Of a stretch of 13,459 nt of DNA, positions 5,543 through 13,330 are shown piece by piece; position 1 is the stretch's first letter; each line of letters begins with the position of its first letter. The stretch is from JAQVWU01 sp964628455 (lineage in GTDB: Bacteria > Bacillota > Clostridia > Oscillospirales > CAG-272), in NCBI GenBank assembly GCA_964628455.1, contig CAZVPD010000105.1, forward strand, positions 1-13,459, written 5' to 3'. Below the pieces are notes generated by a model. That model did not search any database and was not told where the DNA came from. It saw only the letters and a list, made by a program, of their open reading frames with translations. A program made the translations under genes and the position numbers.

Positions 5543-8380
5543 ATGCATACAATCGTACCTACCGTTAAAATAAAAACAATCGGGGGTATATCCTGCCAAT
5601 GTATTGTGATAGACGGAGAAAAGATCTATATTCCGGAAACGGTTGAATTGAAAGATATCATTTATGATTTTCACGGAGAAAAAATAACCATACAACAGAA
5701 ACCCGTTCCTCACGGCCGCATCCATGTCATATGCACTTCACATCATGATCTGGGATATACGGATCTTTCTTCGGAAGTGATCAAAAAATACATCCGGGCA
5801 TTAAAGCAGGCTGTGGACGATGCGTATGCCGATGATGACTACAGAATCAGCATCGAGTCTTACTGGTCGCTTGAAGAATTCATGCAGAATACGGACATCA
5901 TATACCGTGAAAAAATGATCGGACTGCTTCAAAGCGGGCGATTTGAATTGAATGCGACATACGGCAATATGACTACGGAAGTCATGAGTCATGCGGAGCT
6001 TTATAATTCTGTCAGACCTGCGCTGGAGTTTTCCGAAAAATACGATTTCCCGGTCATATCGGCATCGCACAATGATATTCCGGGATTTTCATGGGGTTTT
6101 TGCAGGGCTCTCTGCGACAACGGCATAAAAATGCTGGTGATGGGTTTCCCGGAATACAACAACTGGGGTGAAAAAAAACTGCCGTGTCAGTGGGATCTTC
6201 GCAAAACCCTCGGGCATGACCTGCCGGGAGGGATATTATGGGAATCTCCCGACGGTAAAAAAATGCTGATGTGGATAACAGCTCAACAATACGGTCCATA
6301 TCCTTCGCTTCGGAATATCGATGAATTTCTGGATGATCTATACAGCAGTGATTATCCTTACGATGTGCTTCGTTATCCGGTGATCGGAGCGTCACAGGAC
6401 AATTCTCCCTATCATTCCGGATATGCCGAAGCCATAAGAAGATGGAATTCCGAATGGGATTATCCGAAACTGATGATGTCCACAAACGCGGATTTTTATC
6501 TGGATTTCAAAAAATATATCCCTTCACTCAAAACGATCAAAGGAAGTGTTCCGGGATGCGATTATCCTGCGGGACACCTTTCCCTCGCCGATACTTCGGC
6601 ACTGAACGCTTCAAACCGCGCCGGATTGCAGTCAGCAGAAATACTTGCTTTTATGTCCGAAACTATGACCGGTCGGAACAAAGACGAGGATCTTTTCGAA
6701 AGAGCCCGTGCCGCGGTTTTGCGTTACGACGAACACTGCACATCCTTCCATTTTCCGTGCGGACCCGCAGCAACGGCAGCAAAATACGAAAGAAAATTAT
6801 ATGCTTATAAAGCGGCTTCATACATTTATGAAGCATCGGAAAAAGCAATGGCGGAAATAGCCGACCGAATAAATGCGGAAAAAGAAGGTGTTTCCCTTGT
6901 GGTTTTTAATCCGACCGCATACCGTATCACCTCTCCCGTGGAAACGCCGATGCGTGAATTCGACAACGGCGGTCAGTTTCTGAGATGGACAGACGACGGC
7001 TATTATAAAATCGCTCAGGTTTCCGACAGGTTTCATTATAATCCGCAAGATAAATTTCTGGAAGGGAAATTTATCTTAACCGATCCGGACAACAACGAAA
7101 TTCCGTTTTCACTGGATAGTATCGGAGAAGCAAACGAACCCGAACCGTATGCCGCACAGCGGCTCGGAGCCGGCAGCGGAACGCGAAGATACGGCTTTTT
7201 TGAAGATCCGCGCGGATTAAAACAAACGCTGCGTTTTATTGCGCACGATCTTCCCCCTTTCGGATACAGGACATACCGGCTGGTGTCAACCGAAAAAGGA
7301 TGTTCAGCCACGACAGCCGACATGAATCACAGCATAGAAAACGAATATTATAAAATAACTTATGAAAAAGACCGCATATCGGTTTTCGATAAGCTGAAAG
7401 ATACAAACCTGCTTGATCATGACGGCTATGATTTCGGGGAAGTTCTGACACGAGACGCCTGTTATGATATTCGGAGAAGCAAATGGACCTTTATACGCAG
7501 GAATATATTCGCGATAAGAGAATGCCTTTATTTCAGATGTTCAGCTGAAGGACATCCCGATATGACGATGTGTATAAGTTTATATCGCGGAATCAACCGT
7601 TTCGATGCTGATTTTAAAATCACGAAAGACGAGACACCCCTGCTGACTTCCGCCATCGCTTTCCCTTTTAAAGCGGAAAAAGCTGATTTTACTTTTGATG
7701 CGTCGCTGCATACGGCAAAGCCGGCACAGGATATTCTGGACGGCGCATACAGTGATATCGCCTGTTTATACGGGTGGTTAAGGCAGGATGACAGTATAAC
7801 CGGTCATTCGATCTTATGCAGTCCGTCCGCGAACTGTGTATTCTGTTTTTCGGAGTTTCGCGATATTTATATTTCTACGGCTCACCGATGTCATATGGAT
7901 TATGATAAGGCTGTTCATTTGCAGGAAACGCCCGATGATTTTAGAAAAGGCAATTTTTTCGCGGTTATCGACTGCGGTAATTTCGGGACAAATTTTGTGA
8001 TATCGGATCCTTGCGCCTGGGTTATGCGCTTTTCCTTTACGACAGCATCGATAACCGACGGCACCGAAGCATGCGACAAATTTGCCGGAACGGTAAAAAA
8101 TCACCCGCAGACCCTGTTCAAACATCCGGAAAGAACAGGCATACTTCCGATTGAATCCAGCACAATGGGAATCTCCGGGGATGTTTCTGTTTTAAGTATA
8201 AACCATGTTATGAACAATACAGAACTTATATTGTGGAACCGCGGAAACGAAAAAAAGACGGTTGTCCTTGAATACGAAAATAATAAAACGGAAGAAATCT
8301 TTCCGCCGGATACAATCCGACACCTGATTATAAAAAAACACTTAAACGAGCCGAAAAATCAAGATATGAAGCGGGAGTAA
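5543..8380 (+). CDS. Divergent GH38-like (alpha-mannosidase-type) glycoside hydrolase
   Basis: This 945-aa protein has no signal peptide and should act in the cytoplasm. A small beta-rich N-terminal part (1-56) precedes the GH38-type catalytic domain. Candidate metal ligands are H67 and D69 in SHHDLGYTD, replacing the usual HxHxDxxW. D178 in HNDIPGFSW fits the D-x-x-G-x-S spacing of the GH38 nucleophile. The segment 338-361 (GCDYPAGH followed by LNASNRAG) matches the GH38 stretch that carries a later metal-binding His. The H-x-D-[IL]-G-[FY]-T form resembles GH38-related proteins annotated as DUF5054, from memory. The remainder (about 460-945) looks like the beta-sandwich domains of the family. 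The ATG at 5543 is chosen because AAGGAGGA (5527-5534) lies 8 bases before it and the promoter starts transcription near 5518. It heads an operon with the PTER-type gene. Activity on alpha-mannosides is expected from the family, but linkage and substrate are open. Confidence 0.8.
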   Translation: MHTIVPTVKIKTIGGISCQCIVIDGEKIYIPETVELKDIIYDFHGEKITIQQKPVPHGRIHVICTSHHDLGYTDLSSEVIKKYIRALKQAVDDAYADDDYRISIESYWSLEEFMQNTDIIYREKMIGLLQSGRFELNATYGNMTTEVMSHAELYNSVRPALEFSEKYDFPVISASHNDIPGFSWGFCRALCDNGIKMLVMGFPEYNNWGEKKLPCQWDLRKTLGHDLPGGILWESPDGKKMLMWITAQQYGPYPSLRNIDEFLDDLYSSDYPYDVLRYPVIGASQDNSPYHSGYAEAIRRWNSEWDYPKLMMSTNADFYLDFKKYIPSLKTIKGSVPGCDYPAGHLSLADTSALNASNRAGLQSAEILAFMSETMTGRNKDEDLFERARAAVLRYDEHCTSFHFPCGPAATAAKYERKLYAYKAASYIYEASEKAMAEIADRINAEKEGVSLVVFNPTAYRITSPVETPMREFDNGGQFLRWTDDGYYKIAQVSDRFHYNPQDKFLEGKFILTDPDNNEIPFSLDSIGEANEPEPYAAQRLGAGSGTRRYGFFEDPRGLKQTLRFIAHDLPPFGYRTYRLVSTEKGCSATTADMNHSIENEYYKITYEKDRISVFDKLKDTNLLDHDGYDFGEVLTRDACYDIRRSKWTFIRRNIFAIRECLYFRCSAEGHPDMTMCISLYRGINRFDADFKITKDETPLLTSAIAFPFKAEKADFTFDASLHTAKPAQDILDGAYSDIACLYGWLRQDDSITGHSILCSPSANCVFCFSEFRDIYISTAHRCHMDYDKAVHLQETPDDFRKGNFFAVIDCGNFGTNFVISDPCAWVMRFSFTTASITDGTEACDKFAGTVKNHPQTLFKHPERTGILPIESSTMGISGDVSVLSINHVMNNTELILWNRGNEKKTVVLEYENNKTEEIFPPDTIRHLIIKKHLNEPKNQDMKRE

Positions 8381-8385
8381 TTATC

Positions 8386-9420
8386 ATGTATATTCAGACT
8401 GTATGCGGAAAAATAAAACCCGAAGCATTGGGTGTGACGCTTATGCACGAACATATTTTGTGGAATGATCCGCCTGATCCGGATTCGCTGGCACCTTTCA
8501 GGCATAATCGCGATTTCGATTTTTTATTCAATCCGGTAGCACTTTCAAACAGAACCGAATTAATTTATTATGCCCACATGTCGGCCGATAATATGGTCCA
8601 GACGGATCATGATCTTGCTTCGGATGAATTATCCATGTTTTTAAAGGCCGGGGGAGCTTCTGTTGCCGATGTTTCATCGGCCGGTTTATACAGAAATCCC
8701 GAGGCATTAAAAACCATATCCCAAAAAAACGGCGTCAATATTATCATGTCAACGGGTTTATATTGCGAAAGCCGGCATCCTCCCGAGTTCCGGACCATGA
8801 CCGTACATCAGACGGCCGAATGTTTTATCGGTGAACTAACAGACGGGGTTGCTGATACAGGTATAAAATGCGGCGTGATCGGGGAAATGGGTATTTCGAA
8901 TTTCGGCGAAGGCGAAAAGGCCGCTATGAAAGCAGCCGGTATTGCACAACGTGAAACCGGTGCAGCTGTAACAACGCACATCGATTTTTACGAAAACGGA
9001 GTTTGGGAAGCTCTAGACATACTCGAAGAAACCGGTTGTGACCTTAGTAAGGTTATACTGGGACATACCGACCGCTGGTGGGATAAAACCGATCTGCTCC
9101 GACGTTTTCTTGACCGCGGCATTACCGTAGAATTCGATACATTCGGAACAGATTTTGTTTTGGGGCATTCCATTTGTTATCCGAACGACTCCGCTCGGAT
9201 TTCCGGAATTCGTTCACTCATTGACGAAGGTTATCTGGATCAGATCGTACTCGGTCATGATACGTTTTCTAAAATGCAGCTTTACAGGTTCGGCGGAGGC
9301 GGATATGCACATATTTTACGTCATGTGCTGCCGGTTATGAAAAATAAACATTTTTCGGACTATGAAACAGAGGCGCTTCTCATACGAAATCCCGCAAGAC
9401 TGCTGACAATCGACAGATAA
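8386..9420 (+). CDS. Phosphotriesterase-related (PTER/Php-type) amidohydrolase
   Basis: The 344-aa protein is a complete TIM-barrel metal hydrolase of the phosphotriesterase-related family. The binuclear metal site is visible: H21 and H23 in LMHEHIL, a bridging E167 in VIGEMG, H198 in TTHID, H227 in LGHTDR and D292 in GHDTF. Glu in place of the carboxylated Lys of true phosphotriesterases is typical of the Php/PTER branch, so organophosphate hydrolysis is unlikely; members of the wider group act on lactones, esters or amides. GGGAG (8373-8377) lies inside the end of the GH38-like gene, 8 bases before the ATG, and the genes are 5 bases apart, so they are translated from one mRNA. The arrangement suggests it acts on a product of the GH38-like enzyme, or on a modified sugar released by it. 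No signal peptide is present. Confidence 0.9.
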   Translation: MYIQTVCGKIKPEALGVTLMHEHILWNDPPDPDSLAPFRHNRDFDFLFNPVALSNRTELIYYAHMSADNMVQTDHDLASDELSMFLKAGGASVADVSSAGLYRNPEALKTISQKNGVNIIMSTGLYCESRHPPEFRTMTVHQTAECFIGELTDGVADTGIKCGVIGEMGISNFGEGEKAAMKAAGIAQRETGAAVTTHIDFYENGVWEALDILEETGCDLSKVILGHTDRWWDKTDLLRRFLDRGITVEFDTFGTDFVLGHSICYPNDSARISGIRSLIDEGYLDQIVLGHDTFSKMQLYRFGGGGYAHILRHVLPVMKNKHFSDYETEALLIRNPARLLTIDR

Positions 9421-9444
9421 AATTAAAACAATTTATTTGAATTC

Positions 9445-9497
9445 CGGGATATTTATATAATTTCGGTCAGCTTTGCGGTCATAATTTAAATATCCCG
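9445..9497. repeat. 11-bp perfect inverted repeat after the PTER-type gene
   Basis: CGGGATATTTA (9445-9455) and TAAATATCCCG (9487-9497) are exact reverse complements with a 31-base loop. No T-run follows on the plus strand, so it is a weak candidate for an operon terminator. The right arm lies in the last codons of the decayed URO-D-family gene, which may make the pairing fortuitous. Confidence 0.5.
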
Positions 9498-10158
9498 TAT
9501 TCAAGAGCCGCATGATACATTGTCCGGATATTTTCGGGCGGGACAACCGGAGAAATATTGTTTCGTCACGAAGAATAATTTTTATGTATACGGCATAATT
9601 TTATTTATTATTCTGCGGCATTCCGAAGCTACGGTGTCCGGGATTCCGTGAAGCAGCAGCATAGCAGACCCGCCCTGCACGGTCACGTCAGGACCGAGCT
9701 GTCTGACAACATCTCCGAAATCCAGCGGAAATCCCGTATCAAAGGACCGCACATTCAATACACCCCGTATCATCCGAAATGTCTCGAAGCATCACCGCAC
9801 AGGTGAACCGCATTCGGCCTTTTTCCATACGAAAGAGCGTATACCAGGCATTTGTGTCTCGGCAGGATTAGATCACGATACATATCACTGCTCAATAGCT
9901 GAACGGAATCGTCTGCGAAAAAACGCTTTCCAGCATTTCACTGCCCGTAAAACGTTTATCCCATGCTTTTATGCGGATGATCGTCGTATCGGTTAAATAG
10001 TCAAACAATGGTTCGGCAAACAGAGGATCCTCATAAATATCAAGACAGAATTCACTTGTTCCCCTCGGATTGCAGGCAACCGTCATCGTACCGTCGGGTA
10101 TAATAGGAAGGTAAACCGACGATTGTGACAGGTTTGCCAGGATAAAGAATTCTGCCTT
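9479..10158 (-). pseudogene. Decayed uroporphyrinogen-decarboxylase-family gene, 5' truncated
   Basis: No single reading frame is open here, but successive frames join into one URO-D-family protein. Reading on the minus strand, the first frame holds LPIIPDGTMTVACNPRGT and ends in a stop at 9892. A slip at the A6 run 9918-9923 moves to FFADDSVQLLSSDMY and then RPNAVHLCGDASRHF. A second shift near 9774 leads to VRSFDTGFPLDFGDVV and LGPDVTVQGG. At least two more shifts near 9555-9600 give PVVPPENIRTMYHAALEYG and a stop at 9479. The first roughly 130 residues of a normal family member are missing. The HLCG motif resembles the zinc-binding HxC of MtaA/CmuA-type methyltransferases, unlike the intact relative encoded at 10209. 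It is almost certainly non-functional unless the shifts are assembly errors. Confidence 0.85.
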
Positions 10159-10169
10159 TCATTAAATCC

Positions 10170-10204
10170 GAAACTCCTGTCTAAAAAAAGCAGGAGTTTC
10201 TTTT
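10170..10204 (+). terminator. Hairpin between the URO-D gene and its decayed relative
   Basis: GAAACTCCTG (10170-10179) pairs exactly with CAGGAGTTTC (10191-10200) across an 11-base A-rich loop, followed by TTTT on the plus strand. As an intrinsic terminator it best fits plus-strand transcription arriving from the GH38-PTER side. For the minus-strand URO-D gene, which stops at 10209, the hairpin is present but lacks a following T-run. Confidence 0.6.
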
Positions 10205-10208
10205 ATGT

Positions 10209-11198
10209 TTAATCCGTCTTTATCTGCAATGCATATTCATTGTATAACCGGGAATATATCCTGTAATTTTCGAGTGATACTCCCGGCGGTGTCTGATGGT
10301 CGACAGACATAATATACCCTCCGCTCCTGACAACAGGCATAATGCGTTCGAATTCCGCCCTCATGGCTTCTTCGCCGAGGGGCATTGCCATTTTATCATA
10401 ACCGCCCATCATGAGAAAACGCGGATATTCGGAACGGATATATGAAATATCAACATTTGCCTGCCGTTCGAGGGGATAAACACCTTCAATTCCCGCATCG
10501 AGCATCCACGGAATCATTTCGGTTATATCACCGTCGGAATCAATCATCAGTTTCGTATCACGCTGCCTGATGACCTGCGCTATTCTTTTATAATACGGAC
10601 CGATAAATTCCGAAAATAAATCATGTGAAAGCATAGGACCGTGATTATATGACATATCCTCCGCTATACCGATCATTTCAGGTGTCATGATTTCATAGAG
10701 CGCATTTACAGCCCTGATATTAAAATCAGCCAGATCTTCATTCATCTGATGCATCAGTTCGGGATAATCATAAAAGGCAAACAAATGCGGTTCGATTCCG
10801 AATAATTTACGAGGATACCAAAAGAATCCGTCCAGCCAAACCCTTATCGGAAAATCTCCGTTCTCATATCTGCGCAGAAGCGGTTTAACGGATTCCGTAA
10901 AGCGCCCGATAACTGCATCCGAATAGGCTGTTTTCCGAATTATATCGTAATCGGCTTCACAGGAAACAACACCACCGCCGTGAATTCCGGACGTAGGATG
11001 TTCCGGTGTAACTCCGATACAGACAAGATTATCCATATTGAAATAATCAAGGATCTGCTCTGTATTGAACGAAGCGTCAAGACCTTCCCTTTTCCACTTT
11101 TCGACGGTTTCTCCCCACCAGGCTGCCCATTCTATGCGGGGCAGCCTGTCAACGCTTTCGAAATTCAATATTTTTTTAAATCTTTCTCTGACCGTCAT
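10209..11198 (-). CDS. Uroporphyrinogen-decarboxylase-family (URO-D) protein, not HemE
   Basis: The 329-aa protein shows the URO-D-family TIM-barrel pattern. Landmarks are RERFKKILNFESVDRLPR at the start (4-21), EDMSYNHGPMLSHDLFSEF (180-198), LMIDSDGDITEMIPWM (217-232), GIEGVYPLERQANVD (236-250), and the closing GGYIMSVDHQTPPGVSLEN. The PVWxMRQAGR motif of genuine HemE is absent, so heme synthesis is unlikely. The HxC zinc motif of corrinoid methyltransferases of the MtaA/CmuA type is also missing, replaced by DSDGD (220-224). Its reaction is therefore unknown. Genes of this branch are often found beside carbohydrate loci in clostridia. AAAGGA (11208-11213) precedes the ATG by 9 bases. The esterase-type gene ends 92 bases upstream on the same strand with no evident terminator, so co-transcription is plausible. 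A decayed relative lies just downstream. Confidence 0.85.
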   Translation of the reverse strand: MTVRERFKKILNFESVDRLPRIEWAAWWGETVEKWKREGLDASFNTEQILDYFNMDNLVCIGVTPEHPTSGIHGGGVVSCEADYDIIRKTAYSDAVIGRFTESVKPLLRRYENGDFPIRVWLDGFFWYPRKLFGIEPHLFAFYDYPELMHQMNEDLADFNIRAVNALYEIMTPEMIGIAEDMSYNHGPMLSHDLFSEFIGPYYKRIAQVIRQRDTKLMIDSDGDITEMIPWMLDAGIEGVYPLERQANVDISYIRSEYPRFLMMGGYDKMAMPLGEEAMRAEFERIMPVVRSGGYIMSVDHQTPPGVSLENYRIYSRLYNEYALQIKTD

Positions 11199-11290
11199 GT
11201 TACTTTATCCTTTCAGATATCGCATATTTGAAGTTATATCTCATTGAATGCATCGTTTTACATGATTGGGAATACAGATCCGGACGTTGT

Positions 11291-12985
11291 TTATTTTTCC
11301 GTGCTTTTGATCAGCATCATTCCCGGAATATAAATTTTTTTAAGCCACCATTGTTTTTCAGCGGGAATGTCCGGGTAAACGGTCAGTTTCCTGTCTACGA
11401 GAAAAGGTTCCGCAGCTTTGCATAAAGCGGCGTATTTGCCCGAAGCCGCAATCTCATGTATCGGAATATCGTTCTGCTGAAAGAATACATGCAGATTATA
11501 CAGATCACAGATCCTCAGCGCGTCATCCGAATAATTATAAGCAAAATAATAATTCGAATCGGTTTCTGGCAGCAGACCGTATAAATCGTCTTCTTTGAAT
11601 AACCGAGGTATAATTACGGTATAACCTTGCATCAAAAAATGCGACACCGGCGGCATTTCGCCGTCTGAAAGATACACGACGGCTTTTGCGAATACGGCAT
11701 TATCGTTGTAAATTTTTTCATATAAAACATGTGACCGGGCATCTTCATAAACTTCATATTGATCCGTATGTATGCCGTTTTCCGCCGAACTGCTCAATAA
11801 CCTTTGCAGCGGATGACAATAACCCCAGGCGTTGATACCGAATATTTCTTTCTGTAAAGACAGATTTTCATCATCTGACATTTTTAATATGTTTTTCGTA
11901 ATGATATTTTTTTGCATCTCATAGAATTCTTCATCACCCCGGACAGCACCGGGCAATTCAGGCACTGTGTTCAGCAATAGGCTTTCCGGATTAATATCCG
12001 TTTCAACTTCACCGGCATATTTATTTTCAACACCAAAAGCTTTACAGAAAAAATCATAAACGCGTTCTCTGATCGGCCGGTTATAGTTGTGGCCCGAGTG
12101 CTGATAAAAAGTAACGAGTTTTTGTCCGGCATCGTATAATTTATATATATTTCCGACCGCAACAAATTCACTCACCGGAGAATGAACTGTCCAGTCTCCG
12201 TCGCATCCCGACATAAAGGCATCACGGGGAGCTGTCAGAGACATATAGTCGATGTTACAGCAGACGGTACGCAGATACGGAGCATTTTCGCAATTACACC
12301 CGCCCTGCATGATTCCCGAAACCATATTTACAGGTGCCGCAGCCTTGATGCGGTTATCGACGGCTGCAAGGAAAAAAGTCTGTGTACCGCCTCCGGACGC
12401 TCCGGTACAGCCTATTCTGTCTGTATCGACATATGGAAGCGTCATTAAAAAATCCACTGATTTAATGCTGTTATTGAGCTGCTGTCCGAATCTTCCTATA
12501 TTCCATAAATCCGCTTCCCTGTCATTGAATTTATGTGGTACCTGACAGCTGTCATTGTAACCGATCATGTCGTATAAAAAGGCTACAAAACCCCGTTTAG
12601 CCAAATTGGCGCAGCGCTGAGGCAGAGCGCCGTCTTCTGCATTGTATATCCGTCCGGTTTTCCAGTGACCGTGCGGATTCAAAATCGCCGGATATTTTTT
12701 AGAGGTATCTTTGGGACGAAAGAGGTTTCCCGTGACGTAAAAACCGGGCAGGCTTTGAAAATAAACTTTTTCAATGATATAATCATCATATTCAGCTGCC
12801 GCAGATATTCCGGGATTTAACGGGGCATCATGCCGCAGCAGATCAATTCCCGAGCTTAAGCGAATGCGCTCAGTCAATTTTATCCGGTAATTTTCCCAAT
12901 CTGTTTTCGATTGAGGAGAATAGGCGGTCATGTTATCGTTTAATGTCCTTGTGCTTTTTCTGATATCGGAAATAGGCTGAATCAT
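11291..12985 (-). CDS. Alpha/beta hydrolase of the acetyl-xylan-esterase-like type
   Basis: The 564-aa protein has no signal peptide and is expected to be a cytoplasmic carbohydrate-type esterase. The first half (about 70-320) holds the hydrolase: the oxyanion region NPHGHW (103-108), YDMIGYNDS (138-146), the nucleophile S197 in GASGGG, the family segment QGGCNCENAPYLR (227-239), an acid candidate D262 or D264, and the catalytic H299 in SGHNY. The second half (about 350-564) has a further fold-like pattern (VVYLSDGEMPP, GYTVIIPR) but no GxSxG, so it may be a degenerate second hydrolase domain or an accessory domain. AGAGGG (12993-12998) precedes the ATG by 7 bases. No convincing promoter is seen directly upstream. 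Removing acyl or other ester groups from an imported glycan is the natural inference from the neighbourhood, but a peptidase-like role cannot be excluded. Confidence 0.82.
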   Translation of the reverse strand: MIQPISDIRKSTRTLNDNMTAYSPQSKTDWENYRIKLTERIRLSSGIDLLRHDAPLNPGISAAAEYDDYIIEKVYFQSLPGFYVTGNLFRPKDTSKKYPAILNPHGHWKTGRIYNAEDGALPQRCANLAKRGFVAFLYDMIGYNDSCQVPHKFNDREADLWNIGRFGQQLNNSIKSVDFLMTLPYVDTDRIGCTGASGGGTQTFFLAAVDNRIKAAAPVNMVSGIMQGGCNCENAPYLRTVCCNIDYMSLTAPRDAFMSGCDGDWTVHSPVSEFVAVGNIYKLYDAGQKLVTFYQHSGHNYNRPIRERVYDFFCKAFGVENKYAGEVETDINPESLLLNTVPELPGAVRGDEEFYEMQKNIITKNILKMSDDENLSLQKEIFGINAWGYCHPLQRLLSSSAENGIHTDQYEVYEDARSHVLYEKIYNDNAVFAKAVVYLSDGEMPPVSHFLMQGYTVIIPRLFKEDDLYGLLPETDSNYYFAYNYSDDALRICDLYNLHVFFQQNDIPIHEIAASGKYAALCKAAEPFLVDRKLTVYPDIPAEKQWWLKKIYIPGMMLIKSTEK

Positions 12986-13066
12986 TTTTCTTCCCTCTTT
13001 TTATAAAATAATAACGAAGTAACGAATGCGATTTATTTCAGATTATAAAACGCTTCTTGTTTCTCT

Positions 13067-13330
13067 TTATTCCGCAGCCGCGAAACTCTCAAGCAGTTTA
13101 GCCGGTTTTTTTTCGGCTTGTTTCTCAACCGAAGCATAGTATGAAGACAATTTTCCCGAATTGTTTTCCCGTACGGATTCTGAAGAGCAAGCAGATATGT
13201 AAATCCAAAGTCGATGGTCGGGGTGTTTTTTATAATATTGAGCATTTCGGCATCATCTGCCGCATCCGCAAGTTTGTCCGGAGTGCCGTTTCAAAATATG
13301 CCGGCAATACATTATTATAATTCTGACAGG
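13067..13330 (-). pseudogene. Frameshifted C-terminal remnant of a solute-binding protein
   Basis: Minus-strand frames join into the C-terminal part of a binding protein related to SBP1. The first frame gives NNVLPAYFETALRT, matching the PAYYEIALK region of SBP1. A shift near 13271-13280 moves to LADAADDAEMLNIIKN and then DFGFTYLLALQNPYG, matching the ADQSDDANMIDIV and FTYLFGNY segments. A further shift near 13145-13155 gives SYYASVEKQAEKK and a normal C-terminal stop at 13067, matching SYAAKNEKGQIKR. The region further upstream (13331-13459) shows no recognisable continuation, so the N-terminal three quarters are lost. A 70-codon open frame over 13033-13245 is part of this remnant, not a small gene. 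Confidence 0.82.

Noticed and set aside
8386..9420. True organophosphate-degrading phosphotriesterase
   Set aside because: The bridging ligand is Glu167 rather than a carboxylated Lys, which is the pattern of the phosphotriesterase-related branch.
9582..10086. Two small open frames of 63 and 64 codons as independent genes
   Set aside because: Both are fragments of one URO-D-family protein interrupted by frameshifts, and neither has a ribosome binding site of its own.
10209..11198. Genuine HemE (heme biosynthesis)
   Set aside because: The diagnostic MRQAGR motif is absent and the surroundings are carbohydrate genes rather than heme genes.
13033..13245. A 70-codon open frame as a small protein gene
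   Set aside because: Its first half continues a solute-binding-protein C terminus and its second half is the wrong frame of the same gene, whose natural stop is at 13067.
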